From RPQJ01 sp963706535 (GTDB lineage Bacteria > Pseudomonadota > Gammaproteobacteria > Steroidobacterales > Steroidobacteraceae), in NCBI GenBank assembly GCA_963706535.1, contig CAVPMU010000002.1, forward strand, positions 618,272-682,271: a stretch of DNA of 64,000 bases, in the 5' to 3' direction. This document shows positions 16,609-25,071 of this stretch, piece after piece (position 1 is the stretch's first letter; every line of letters begins with the position of its first letter). The notes under the pieces are model-generated. The model ran no database searches. It saw only the letters and a program-made list of their open reading frames with translations, and was not told where the DNA came from. Made by a program: the position numbers and the translations under genes.

Positions 16609-17307
16609 ATGCAACAGCTGCCGCTCAGGGTCCGGCTGCGCGATACCGCGCGATTCTCGAGTTTCGTGCTCGGGCGCAATTCCGAGGCGGTGCAGGTGCT
16701 GGCGGCCGGGCCGCAGGCAGCGCCGCGGGTGCTGTGGCTGTGGGGGCGAGCGGGTACCGGCAAGACGCACCTGCTCCAGGCGGCGTGCGCGGCGGTCGGC
16801 GAGCAGGGCGGGGCGGCGACCTACCTCGACCTGCAGCGCGACGCCGAGCCCGCCTGGCTCGAGGGCTGCGAAGGCCTGGACCTCGTCTGCCTGGACGGAA
16901 TCGAAGCGGCGGCTGGAATGGCGGACTGGAGTGCGGCGATCTTCCGTCTCCATACCCTGATGCAGGACCTGGCCGGACGGCTGTACGTGTCGAGTACCCA
17001 GCCCCCGGCAAGCGTCCACTTCCACCTGCCCGACCTGCGATCGCGCCTGCTGGCGGGGTCGGTGCACCAGTTGCACGAGCTCGACGAGGTCGGGCAGCTC
17101 GAGGCGCTCAGGCTGCGCGCGCGGCAGCGCGGCCTGGACCTCACGGAGGAAGCCGCCGCCTATCTCGTGCATCGCGTGCCGCGGGACATGCATACGCTGT
17201 GCGCGGTGCTCGACCGACTCGATGAAGCCTCGCTGGCCGCGCAGCGGCGCCTGACCGTGCCGTTCCTGAAGGACGTGCTCGAGACTCACGACCCCGTTTC
17301 GCGCTGA
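16609..17307 (+). CDS. hda: DnaA regulatory inactivator Hda
   Basis: A 232-residue DnaA-like AAA+ protein. An N-terminal clamp-binding motif QLPL (3-6) is followed by FSSFVLGRNSEAV and Walker A GRAGTGKT (46-53). The short C-terminus has no DNA-binding domain IV, which separates Hda from DnaA. With the DNA-loaded beta clamp it stimulates ATP hydrolysis by DnaA after initiation. It starts five bases after the preceding gene, and its 3' end overlaps the convergent DUF2069 gene by 22 bp. Confidence 0.92.
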   Translation: MQQLPLRVRLRDTARFSSFVLGRNSEAVQVLAAGPQAAPRVLWLWGRAGTGKTHLLQAACAAVGEQGGAATYLDLQRDAEPAWLEGCEGLDLVCLDGIEAAAGMADWSAAIFRLHTLMQDLAGRLYVSSTQPPASVHFHLPDLRSRLLAGSVHQLHELDEVGQLEALRLRARQRGLDLTEEAAAYLVHRVPRDMHTLCAVLDRLDEASLAAQRRLTVPFLKDVLETHDPVSR

Positions 17308-17672
17308 GCGCCCGCGCGCGGCCGCGTGAGCCGCAGGTAGCTCACCAGCGCGACGAACAGGGCGAGGCTCGCGAACAGGATCGCTCCAGCCATGCCGCGC
17401 ACCGCCGGGTTCGCGATCACCTCGGTCATGCCGTAGATGAAATAGGGTGCGACACAGAGCGTCGCCCAGGCGTGCGTGCGTCGCCGGTTGCGCAGCAGTC
17501 CCGGCAGCGGCAGCAGCAGGGGAACGAGCAGTGCGCAGGCGAACGCCAGGTTTCCCGGCCAGTCGGAGCTGCCGAGTGCCGCAATGACGACGCAGGCCCC
17601 GAGCAGCGTGGCGGTCGCGAGCACCCAGCGGTGCGCGGCGGCCGCGCCGGGCTCACCCGGTCGCGGCACCAC
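17286..17672 (-). CDS. DUF2069 inner-membrane protein
   Basis: A 128-residue protein with about four hydrophobic helices and the DUF2069 features PLLLPLPGLLRNRRRTHAW and APYFIYGMTEV. Function unknown. It follows wrbA on the minus strand with no gap, an arrangement common in gammaproteobacteria, and overlaps the 3' end of hda. Confidence 0.82.
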   Translation of the reverse strand: MVPRPGEPGAAAAHRWVLATATLLGACVVIAALGSSDWPGNLAFACALLVPLLLPLPGLLRNRRRTHAWATLCVAPYFIYGMTEVIANPAVRGMAGAILFASLALFVALVSYLRLTRPRAGAQRETGS

Positions 17673-18275
17673 TCAGGTGCGTCCCTTGCGCACGGCCAAC
17701 GCGAGCTCGGCCACCCGCCGGCCGAGCAGCTGCGCGAGTTCGCGCTCGTGCTCGCTCAGCCGAGCATCGCCCTTGCTGCCGGCGAGATGGCTCGCCCCGT
17801 AGGGCGTGCCGCCGGAACGCGTCTCGTTCATCGCCTCGGCGGTGAACGGCAAGCCGACGATGTACATGCCGTGGTGCAGCAGCGGCAGCATCATCGACAG
17901 CAGTGTCGACTCCTGGCCACCATGCATGGAGCCGGTGGAGGTGAAGACCCCGGCGGGCTTGCGGTCCAGCGCGCCGTTGAGCCACAGGGCGCTGGTGCCG
18001 TCGAGAAAGTACTTCAGCGGGGCGGCCATGTTGCCGAACCGCGTCGGGCTGCCGAGCACCAGCCCATCGCACTCGCGCAGGTCGTCGTGGGTCGCGAACG
18101 GCGGGCCGGCATCGGGGACCGCGGACTCGGTCGCCTCGCTGACGGCCGAAACGGCCGGCACCGTGCGCAATCGTGCGGCCGCACCGGTGACGGACTCGAC
18201 GCCGCGCACGACCTGCCGGGCGAGTTCCGCCGTCGAGCCGCGTCGCGAATAAAAGAGCACCAGTACTTCGGCCAT
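17673..18275 (-). CDS. wrbA: WrbA-type NAD(P)H:quinone oxidoreductase (flavodoxin fold)
   Basis: This 200-residue flavodoxin-fold protein starts VLVLFYSRRGSTAELA, the FMN phosphate loop, and has the WrbA motifs GSPTRFGNMAAPLKYFLDGT and FTSTGSMHGGQESTLLSM. It probably reduces quinones by two electrons at the expense of NAD(P)H. The start at 18275 places the FMN loop at residue 10; upstream codons in the same frame do not fit the family. Confidence 0.92.
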   Translation of the reverse strand: MAEVLVLFYSRRGSTAELARQVVRGVESVTGAAARLRTVPAVSAVSEATESAVPDAGPPFATHDDLRECDGLVLGSPTRFGNMAAPLKYFLDGTSALWLNGALDRKPAGVFTSTGSMHGGQESTLLSMMLPLLHHGMYIVGLPFTAEAMNETRSGGTPYGASHLAGSKGDARLSEHERELAQLLGRRVAELALAVRKGRT

Positions 18276-18345
18276 GTAAGATTTCCCGTCACTTCGGGGC
18301 AGCGGCAGGTTGCCGTGCAGCCGCAGGATTCTAGGGCCGGCGTTC

Positions 18346-18374
18346 TTGACGGTACAGGGTGCAGTTGTTACGGT
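18346..18374 (+). promoter_or_regulatory. Sigma70-type promoter for the DUF4398 lipoprotein gene
   Basis: TTGACG (18346-18351) and TACGGT (18369-18374) are separated by exactly 17 bp. The predicted start of transcription is near 18381 and the gene's ATG at 18399. It lies in the 123-bp gap between the divergent wrbA and DUF4398 genes. Confidence 0.55.
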
Positions 18375-18398
18375 CGTTGCAGTCCCTGGTCCCGAGAC

Positions 18399-18719
18399 AT
18401 GCATCTTTCAACCCGAACCAGATCGCGACTCCTGGGCGTCGTGCTGCTCGCCGCCGGCATCGCGGCCGGCTGCGCCGGAGCGCCGGTGCAGGAAATGAGC
18501 GACGCGCGCCAGGCGCTCAGAGCCGCGGACAAGGCCGGGGCCGAGGAGCACGCGCCGGAACTCCTGGCGGAAGCGGAGCGGCTGCTCGCGAGTGCCCGCA
18601 GCAATCTGTACAAGGGCGAGTACCGGGTGGCGCGTGACGAGGCCGAGCAGTCCCGCGACAAGGCCATGGAGGCGCGCCGCGTGGCGGAGCAGGCCAAGGC
18701 CGTGCCGCCGGCCAACTGA
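18399..18719 (+). CDS. DUF4398 lipoprotein
   Basis: A 106-residue small lipoprotein. The signal peptide ends in the lipobox IAAGC with Cys25 as the lipidation site. The mature part is a charged Ala/Glu helix pattern (MSDARQALRAADKAGAEEHAPELLAEA) typical of DUF4398, a helical hairpin also found in OmpA-associated envelope lipoproteins. Function unknown. Six bases separate it from acyP, with which it is likely co-transcribed. Confidence 0.75.
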   Translation: MHLSTRTRSRLLGVVLLAAGIAAGCAGAPVQEMSDARQALRAADKAGAEEHAPELLAEAERLLASARSNLYKGEYRVARDEAEQSRDKAMEARRVAEQAKAVPPAN

Positions 18720-18725
18720 GTTTCC

Positions 18726-19013
18726 ATGGTCGACTGGATCGCGCGACGCTGCTGGGTCGCCGGCCGCGTCCAGGGAGTCTTCTATCGAGCCAGCACCGCG
18801 CGGCGTGCCGCCGAACTCGGCGTCACCGGCTACGCCCGCAATCTCCACGATGGACGGGTCGAGGTGCTCGCCTGCGGCGAGGTCGAGGCGGTTCAGGCGC
18901 TGTGCGACTGGCTGTGGCAGGGATCGCCTGCCTCGCACGTCACGGCGGTCGAGGTGGAAACCGTGGACCCGGCTGCGCTGGACGGGCGCCCGCGGGAATT
19001 CGCGACCCGCTGA
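18726..19013 (+). CDS. acyP: Acylphosphatase
   Basis: A 95-residue enzyme that hydrolyses acyl phosphates. The signature GRVQGVFYRAST gives the phosphate-binding Arg21, and GYARNLHDGRVEV gives the catalytic Asn39. Its length is normal for the family. It ends six bases before the convergent lytic transglycosylase gene. Confidence 0.95.
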   Translation: MVDWIARRCWVAGRVQGVFYRASTARRAAELGVTGYARNLHDGRVEVLACGEVEAVQALCDWLWQGSPASHVTAVEVETVDPAALDGRPREFATR

Positions 19014-19019
19014 GAGCAC

Positions 19020-19592
19020 TCAGTGGCTGTAGCGCCAGCGTGATACCAGTCGGTCGATGACGAGATCGGAGTACTTCGGGCGTCCCAGGCTGCCGTTGTA
19101 ACGCTGCAGCGCCCGCTGGTAGTTGCCGCGCTCCTTGCGCAGGTAATAGCCGAGGATCGTGGTCCCCATCCGCACGTTGTCCGGGATGCGGATCAGCTGC
19201 TCGTTGCCCATGCCGAGCTCACTCGGCCAGAACGGCATGACCTGCATCAGGCCGACCGCTCCCGCCGAGGAGACGGCGTAGCGATCGAAGCGGCTCTCGA
19301 CGTCCATGACCGCCAGCACCAGCTCCGGCGGGATGTCGACGCGCCTCGCCTCGCAGTGCACGTGGTGCAGGATCTGCTCGCGTTCGCGCGCATCCTCGAC
19401 GTAGCGGCCGAGGCGCGGGTCCATGTAGGCGAACCACACGGCCTGCTCGTACTTGTCGGCGAAGCAATGGGTCGGCTGCAGCACCTCGGCGAGCACGCCG
19501 CGCAACTCGGGATCCATCTGCCGGTCCGCTCGCGCGGCGGCCGCCGGGAGCAGGGCGAGGGCGATGATGCAGGCCAGTGCAGGAGCTTTCAT
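19020..19592 (-). CDS. Secreted lytic transglycosylase (SLT domain)
   Basis: The 190-residue protein has a signal peptide (about 1-22) and an SLT/goose-lysozyme-like domain. The catalytic Glu is Glu99 in AVMDVESRFD, followed by the family motif AVSSAGAVGLMQVMP, and a late RYNGSLGRPKYSDLV part. It would cleave peptidoglycan glycan strands in the periplasm. It starts six bases after proS on the same strand, so the two are probably co-transcribed. Confidence 0.9.
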   Translation of the reverse strand: MKAPALACIIALALLPAAAARADRQMDPELRGVLAEVLQPTHCFADKYEQAVWFAYMDPRLGRYVEDAREREQILHHVHCEARRVDIPPELVLAVMDVESRFDRYAVSSAGAVGLMQVMPFWPSELGMGNEQLIRIPDNVRMGTTILGYYLRKERGNYQRALQRYNGSLGRPKYSDLVIDRLVSRWRYSH

Positions 19593-19598
19593 ACCGTC

Positions 19599-21314
19599 TC
19601 AGCGGCCGCTGCCGCTCCGCTGGCGCAGGAACTGCACGATCTCGGCGGCCGGGACGTCGGCAGCGCCTTCGCCCGTGCGCGGCTTGTATTCGAGCACTCC
19701 ACGGTCGAGCCCCTTGTCGCCCACGACGATGCGGTGCGGGATGCCGAGCAACTCGTCGTCGGCGAACTTGACGCCGGGCCGGGCATCACGGTCGTCGAAC
19801 AGCACCTCGAACCCGGCCGCCTGCAATTCGGCATAGAGCCGCTCCGCGGTCTCGCGCACGCGCTCGGACTTCTGCAGGTTGATCGGGATCAGCGACACTT
19901 GGAAGGGTGCGAGCGGTTCCGGCCAGACGATGCCGCGCTCATCGTGGTTCTGTTCGATGGCGGCCGCCACGACGCGCGTCACACCGATGCCATAGCAGCC
20001 CATGAACATGGTCACGGCCTTGCCCTGTTCGTCCAGCACCGTGGCGTTCATCGCCTCGCTGTACTTGCGCCCGAGCTGGAAGATGTGACCCACCTCGATG
20101 CCGCGCGCGATGGCGAGCGTGCCCCGGCCGGACGGGCTCGGGTCGCCGGCCACCACGTTGCGGAGGTCCACCACCTCGGGTTCCGGCAGGTCCCGGCCCC
20201 AGTTCACGCCGGTCAGGTGCAGGTCGCGACGATTGGCGCCGCAGACGAAGTCGGCGAGCCGTGCTGCCGAGCGGTCGGCATAGACCTTGATCGCGAGGCC
20301 CAGCGGCCCGATGAACCCCGGCTCGCAGCCGGTCGCCGCACGCACCTGCTCGGCCGACGCCATCTTGAGCGGCACCAGCACCCCGGGCAGCTTCTGCGCC
20401 TTGACGGCATTCAGCTCGTGGTCGCCGCGCACGACGAGCGCCACCACGCCACCCTCGTCGCCCTCGACCAGCAGGGTCTTGAGGCAACGCGACGCATCCA
20501 CCTTCAGGAACTGCGTGAGCTCCGCAATCGTGCGCACCCCGGGCGTCTGCACCTCGCTCATCGTCGCCGTGGCGTCCCCGCGCGGAGCCGCCGGCGCGAG
20601 TGCCTCGGCCATCTCGAGGTTGGCCGCGTACTCGTCCGAGTCGGAAAACACGATCGCGTCCTCGCCGGAGTCGGCGAGCACGTGGAATTCCTGGGAGGCG
20701 TTGCCGCCGATGCTGCCGGTGTCCGCCCGCACCGCGCGGAACCGCAGGTTCATGCGGGTGAAGATGCGCGAGTAGGCCTCGTACATCGCCTGGTAGCCCT
20801 GTTCCAGCGAGGCCGCGTCGAGGTGGAAGGAGTACGCGTCCTTCATCGTGAACTCGCGGGCGCGCATCACGCCGAAGCGCGGCCGGATCTCGTCGCGGAA
20901 CTTGGTCTGGATCTGGTAGAAGTTGACCGGCAGCTGGCGATAACTCTTGAGCTCGCGCCGGGCGAGGTCGGTGATCACTTCCTCGTGGGTCGGGCCGTAG
21001 CAGTACGGCCGCTCGTTGCGGTCCGTGAGGCGCAGCAGCTCCGGTCCGAACTGCTCCCAGCGCCCGGACTCCTGCCAGAGCTCGGCAGGCTGCACGGTCG
21101 GCATCAGCAGCTCGATCGCGCCGGCGCGGTTCATCTCCTCGCGGATGATGGTCTCGGCCTTGCGCAGCACCCTGAGGCCGATCGGCAGCCAGGTGTAGAG
21201 ACCCGCGGCGAGGCGGCGAATGAGTCCGGCACGCAGCATCAGCTGGTGGCTCACGACCTCGGCATCGGCCGGAACGTCGCGCAGGGTATTGATCGGATAG
21301 GTCGAGAGTCGCAT
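19599..21314 (-). CDS. proS: Prolyl-tRNA synthetase (with YbaK-like editing insertion)
   Basis: The 571-residue class II synthetase has YGPTHEEVITDL, motif 2 (FRDEIRPRFGVMRAREFTMK from residue 139) and motif 3 in GCYGIGVTRVVAAAIEQ. Between motifs 2 and 3 lies an INS-type editing domain (about 230-380) that removes mischarged Ala. This is the bacterial, E. coli-like architecture. Its first codon is ATG at 21314. Confidence 0.96.
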   Translation of the reverse strand: MRLSTYPINTLRDVPADAEVVSHQLMLRAGLIRRLAAGLYTWLPIGLRVLRKAETIIREEMNRAGAIELLMPTVQPAELWQESGRWEQFGPELLRLTDRNERPYCYGPTHEEVITDLARRELKSYRQLPVNFYQIQTKFRDEIRPRFGVMRAREFTMKDAYSFHLDAASLEQGYQAMYEAYSRIFTRMNLRFRAVRADTGSIGGNASQEFHVLADSGEDAIVFSDSDEYAANLEMAEALAPAAPRGDATATMSEVQTPGVRTIAELTQFLKVDASRCLKTLLVEGDEGGVVALVVRGDHELNAVKAQKLPGVLVPLKMASAEQVRAATGCEPGFIGPLGLAIKVYADRSAARLADFVCGANRRDLHLTGVNWGRDLPEPEVVDLRNVVAGDPSPSGRGTLAIARGIEVGHIFQLGRKYSEAMNATVLDEQGKAVTMFMGCYGIGVTRVVAAAIEQNHDERGIVWPEPLAPFQVSLIPINLQKSERVRETAERLYAELQAAGFEVLFDDRDARPGVKFADDELLGIPHRIVVGDKGLDRGVLEYKPRTGEGAADVPAAEIVQFLRQRSGSGR

Positions 21315-21344
21315 CGGGCCGGCGGGGGTTGGAAACGGCGGCGT

Positions 21345-21350
21345 ATGTTA
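21345..21350 (-). promoter_or_regulatory. Possible extended -10 for proS
   Basis: On the minus strand TGGTAACAT forms TGn plus TAACAT about 31 bp before the proS ATG, in a GC-rich 121-bp divergent gap. No clear -35 partner is seen. Confidence 0.35.
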
Positions 21351-21379
21351 CCAGAGGGGGCGGGCGACCCCCGGATGCG

Positions 21380-21408
21380 TTGTGCCGGCGCCGCGCGCTA
21401 CCTATGAT
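21380..21408 (+). promoter_or_regulatory. Sigma70-type promoter for pssA
   Basis: TTGTGC (21380-21385) and TATGAT (21403-21408) are separated by 17 bp. They lie 27 bp before the pssA ATG in the divergent proS/pssA gap. Spacing and -10 are good; the -35 matches consensus at the key TTG. Confidence 0.55.
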
Positions 21409-21435
21409 GCTGCGAGCTACACCCGGTGGGTTCCC

Positions 21436-22245
21436 ATGACGACCGATCCTCCACTGTCGCCCGACGCGGCTCCCCCGCGTCCGCGCGGACGCGGCATCTA
21501 CCTGCTGCCCAACCTCTTCACCACCGCGGTGCTGTTCTCCGGCTTCTACGCGATCGTGGCCGCGACCGACGGCAACTTCGACCGGGCCGGCATCGCGGTC
21601 TTCATCGCGATGGTCTGCGACGGCCTCGACGGGCGGATCGCGCGGTGGACCAACACCCAGAGCGAGTTCGGCAAGGAGTACGACAGCCTCTCCGACATGG
21701 TCGCCTTCGGCGTCGCGCCGGCCGTCGTGGCCTACCAGTGGGGCGTGGTGCGCATCGCCGAGTACAACGCGCTCTGGGGACGCCTGGGCTGGCTCGCGAC
21801 CTTCTTCTATGCGGCCTGTGCCGCCTTCCGCCTCGCGCGCTTCAACGCCCGCGCCGCGGGCGCCGACAAGCGCTACTTCGAGGGACTGCCGAGCCCGTCG
21901 GGCGCGGCATTGCTCGCCGGGTTCGTGTGGATGCTCGATGACCTCGGCCGCCAGGGACTGCTCGCGCTGATCCTCGCGTTCACCGTCGCCGTGATCGCGG
22001 GTGCGCTGATGGTGAGCCGCTTCGCTTTCCTGAGCGGCAAGGATTTCAACCTGAACCGCCGCATCCCGTTCGCGTTGCTGATGCTGGTGCCGATCGGCTT
22101 CATCCTGGTCGGCTCGAGCCCGCCCGAGGTGCTGTTCGGACTGTTCGGCTGCTACGCGCTGTCCGGCCCGCTCATGTGGGCCTGGCACCGGGTTGCCCGT
22201 GCGCGCAGGCACTCGAAGCAGCGCGACGCGGGCAAGGCCGGCTGA
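21436..22245 (+). CDS. pssA: CDP-diacylglycerol--serine O-phosphatidyltransferase
   Basis: A 269-residue polytopic membrane enzyme of the type II PssA family. The CDP-alcohol signature is complete: Asp62, Asp65-Gly66, Ala69-Arg70, Gly79, Asp83, Asp87. LLPNLFTTAVLFSGF at the start and FNLNRRIPFALLM late in the protein are typical of PssA rather than PgsA. It makes phosphatidylserine, the precursor of phosphatidylethanolamine. It probably starts an operon with udg, rimI and prfC. Confidence 0.88.
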   Translation: MTTDPPLSPDAAPPRPRGRGIYLLPNLFTTAVLFSGFYAIVAATDGNFDRAGIAVFIAMVCDGLDGRIARWTNTQSEFGKEYDSLSDMVAFGVAPAVVAYQWGVVRIAEYNALWGRLGWLATFFYAACAAFRLARFNARAAGADKRYFEGLPSPSGAALLAGFVWMLDDLGRQGLLALILAFTVAVIAGALMVSRFAFLSGKDFNLNRRIPFALLMLVPIGFILVGSSPPEVLFGLFGCYALSGPLMWAWHRVARARRHSKQRDAGKAG

Positions 22246-22257
22246 CGGGAGTCGAGC

Positions 22258-22956
22258 GTGCACGACCCGGGCAAGCTCGCGCGCCTCGCGGCCCTCGGCA
22301 TCGACGTCTACGTGCGACGTGGCCTGCCGGCCGTCGCGGCGGAGGTCGCGGCCGGGCCCGCGGGCAGCGAATCGAGCCTCGACTGGGAGCCGCTCCGCGA
22401 GCTGGTCGCGGCCTGCACGCGCTGCGAGCTGCATGCGACCCGCACGCAGACCGTGTTCGGCGTGGGCAACCGGTCCGCACGCTGGATGTTCATCGGCGAG
22501 GCGCCGGGAGCGGAGGAGGACCGGCAGGGCGAACCTTTCGTGGGTCGCGCAGGTCAACTGCTCACCTCGATGCTGAAGGCCGCCGGTTTCCGGCGCGAAG
22601 ACGTGTACATCGCCAACGTGCTCAAGTGCCGTCCCCCGGGCAACCGTGATCCCCGTCCCGAGGAGGCGCGGGCCTGCCGCGGCTACCTCGAGCGCCAGGT
22701 CGAACTCGTGTCCCCGGATCTCGTCGTGGCCGTCGGGCGCATCGCGGCCCAGAACCTCCTCGCCACCGACGTGCCGCTCGGCAAGCTGCGCGGCAAAGTC
22801 CATGCACTCGGGGCCCGGCGCTGGCCGCTGATCGTCACGTATCACCCGGCCTACCTGCTGCGCAGCCCGGCCGAGAAGCGCAAGGCATGGCAGGATCTCG
22901 TGTTCGCGAAGCAGGTCCACCAGCGCATCGAGCGCGGCGAGGACGTACTGGCATGA
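22258..22956 (+). CDS. Family 4 uracil-DNA glycosylase ([4Fe-4S])
   Basis: The 232-residue protein starts at a GTG 12 bases after pssA. It has the UDG family 4 motifs GEAPGAEED (80-88) and TYHPAYLLR, and four Cys (53, 56, 124, 140) spaced to bind a 4Fe-4S cluster. It should remove uracil from DNA. This family is rarer in gammaproteobacteria than the Ung type. The stop overlaps the next ATG (ATGA). Confidence 0.9.
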   Translation: MHDPGKLARLAALGIDVYVRRGLPAVAAEVAAGPAGSESSLDWEPLRELVAACTRCELHATRTQTVFGVGNRSARWMFIGEAPGAEEDRQGEPFVGRAGQLLTSMLKAAGFRREDVYIANVLKCRPPGNRDPRPEEARACRGYLERQVELVSPDLVVAVGRIAAQNLLATDVPLGKLRGKVHALGARRWPLIVTYHPAYLLRSPAEKRKAWQDLVFAKQVHQRIERGEDVLA

Positions 22957-23465
22957 GCGTGGCGGGCGCCGATCTCGGCGGGCATCGCCAGCGGCTGGTG
23001 AAGTTCCGCGCCATGACGCCCATGGACGTACCGGCGGTGGGTGCGGTGGAGCGGGCGTCCTACCCGTTTCCGTGGAGCGAAGGGATCTTCCGCGACTGCC
23101 TGCGAGTCGGCTATCTCTGCCGTGTCGCCGAGGTCGAGGGCTCGGTCGTGGCCTACGGCGTGGTCGCGATGGGCGCGGGCGACGCCCACATCCTCAACCT
23201 GTGCGTCAGCAACGAGTTGCGCGGCCGCGGCATCGGGCGCCAGATGCTGATGCTGTTGCTCGAGCGGGCGCGCCAGGCCGGCATGAAGGAGACGTTCCTC
23301 GAGGTACGGCCATCCAACCTGCTCGCGATCGCGCTCTACCAGTCCGTGGGTTTCATGCAGGTCGGGCTGCGCAAGGGTTACTACCAGGCGGAGGCGGGTC
23401 GCGAGGACGCGCTGGTGCTGAGACTGGACCTGCTCGAGGACGGATCCGGCCGCCCGGCCTGCTAG
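22953..23465 (+). CDS. rimI: Ribosomal protein S18-alanine N-acetyltransferase
   Basis: A 170-residue GNAT acetyltransferase. The acetyl-CoA loop NELRGRGIGRQML and the ending EVRPSNLLAIALYQSVGFMQVGLRKGYYQ are characteristic of RimI, which acetylates the N-terminal Ala of ribosomal protein S18. The ATG at 22953 couples it to the uracil-DNA glycosylase gene. A later Met (MTPMDV) is a possible alternative start. Confidence 0.87.
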   Translation: MSVAGADLGGHRQRLVKFRAMTPMDVPAVGAVERASYPFPWSEGIFRDCLRVGYLCRVAEVEGSVVAYGVVAMGAGDAHILNLCVSNELRGRGIGRQMLMLLLERARQAGMKETFLEVRPSNLLAIALYQSVGFMQVGLRKGYYQAEAGREDALVLRLDLLEDGSGRPAC

Positions 23466-23475
23466 AATCGCGCGG

Positions 23476-25071
23476 ATGACTTCCACACGCGACGAAGTGG
23501 CGAGACGCCGCACCTTCGCCATCATTTCCCATCCGGACGCCGGCAAGACCACGCTCACCGAGAAGCTGCTGCTGTTCGGGGGCGCGATCCAGCTAGCCGG
23601 CACCGTCAAGGGTCGCAAGGCCGCGCGCCACGCGACCTCCGACTGGATGCGCCTCGAGCAGCAGCGCGGCATCTCCGTCACCTCGAGCGTGATGCAGTTC
23701 CCCTACCTCGGGCGGATCGTCAACCTGCTCGACACCCCGGGTCACGAGGACTTCTCCGAGGACACCTACCGCACGCTGACCGCGGTCGACTCGGCGCTCA
23801 TGGTCATCGACTGCGCGAAGGGCGTCGAGGAACGCACCATCAAGCTGATGGAGGTCTGCCGGCTGCGCGACACGCCGATCATGACCTTCATCAACAAGCT
23901 CGACCGCGAGGGCCGCGAACCGCTCGACCTGCTCGACGAGATCGAGAAGGTGCTCCGGATCACCTGCGCGCCCGTGACGTGGCCGATCGGCATGGGGCGC
24001 GAACTGAGGGGTATCTACCACTTGCTCGAGGACCGCATCTACGCCTACCAGGCGGCGGAGAAGGGTCGCGCCGGCACCAACGAGATCATCGACGGGCTCG
24101 CGAGCGAGGCGGCCGGTGATTTCCTCGGCGACCGCGCGCAGGCGTTCCGCGACGAGGTCGAGCTGGTCCGCGGCGCCTCGCACCCGTTCTCCCGCGAGGA
24201 GTACCTGGCCGGTCGGCAGACGCCGGTGTTCTTCGGTTCCGCCATCAACAATTTCGGCGTCACCGAGCTGCTCGGCGCCTTCGTGGAGTACGCCCCGCCA
24301 CCGCGACCGCGCGACACGACGACGCGCCAGGTGGACGCGTTCGAAGACAAGCTCTCGGGCTTCGTGTTCAAGATCCAGGCCAACATGGATCCCGGCCACC
24401 GCGACCGCATCGCCTTCATGCGCATCTGCTCCGGGCGCTACGCCAAGGGCATGCGCTTCCACCACGTGCGACTCGGCAAGGAGATGCGCGTGGCGGACGC
24501 GCTCACCTTCCTCGCCGCCGACCGCCAGCACACGGAGGAAGCCTGGGCCGGCGACATCATCGGCCTGCACAACCACGGCACGATCAACATCGGCGACTCG
24601 TTCACGGAAGGAGAGTCCCTCACCTTCACCGGTATCCCGAACTTCGCGCCGGAGATGTTCCGTCGCGTGGTGCTGCGGGATCCGCTGCGCATGAAGGCAC
24701 TGCAGAAGGGACTCGACCAGCTGTGCGAGGAGGGCGCCACGCAGCTGTTCCGCCCGCTGCGCAACAACGACCTGATCCTCGGCGCCGTCGGGCAGCTGCA
24801 GTTCGACGTCGTGGCGTTCCGGCTGCAGGACGAATACGGCGTGCAGGCGACCTGGGACAACGTGAACGTCTACACGGCCCGCTGGATCTACTGTACCGAC
24901 GCGAAGAAGCTCGCGGAGTTCCGCAACAAGGCGCACGAGAACCTGTCGCTCGATCACTCGGGCGCGCTCGTGTACCTCGCGCCCACCCGGGTCAACCTGC
25001 AGCTGACGCAGGAGCGGTGGCCGGACGTCACGTTCCGAGAGACCCGTGAGCACCTCGCCGCGGCCGCGTAG
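23476..25071 (+). CDS. prfC: Peptide chain release factor 3
   Basis: The 531-residue translational GTPase RF3 recycles RF1/RF2 after peptide release. The G1 loop HPDAGKTT (19-26), DTPGHEDFSEDTYRTL (G3) and NKLDREGREP (G4) are present, as are RF3-specific features such as GTVKGRKAARHATSDWM and the C-terminal QLTQERWPDV. It starts ten bases after rimI. Confidence 0.96.
   Translation: MTSTRDEVARRRTFAIISHPDAGKTTLTEKLLLFGGAIQLAGTVKGRKAARHATSDWMRLEQQRGISVTSSVMQFPYLGRIVNLLDTPGHEDFSEDTYRTLTAVDSALMVIDCAKGVEERTIKLMEVCRLRDTPIMTFINKLDREGREPLDLLDEIEKVLRITCAPVTWPIGMGRELRGIYHLLEDRIYAYQAAEKGRAGTNEIIDGLASEAAGDFLGDRAQAFRDEVELVRGASHPFSREEYLAGRQTPVFFGSAINNFGVTELLGAFVEYAPPPRPRDTTTRQVDAFEDKLSGFVFKIQANMDPGHRDRIAFMRICSGRYAKGMRFHHVRLGKEMRVADALTFLAADRQHTEEAWAGDIIGLHNHGTINIGDSFTEGESLTFTGIPNFAPEMFRRVVLRDPLRMKALQKGLDQLCEEGATQLFRPLRNNDLILGAVGQLQFDVVAFRLQDEYGVQATWDNVNVYTARWIYCTDAKKLAEFRNKAHENLSLDHSGALVYLAPTRVNLQLTQERWPDVTFRETREHLAAAA

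Noticed and set aside
23463..23468. TAGAAT as a -10 element for prfC
   Set aside because: It would leave a leader of only a few bases and has no -35; prfC is 10 bp after rimI and more likely read from the operon.
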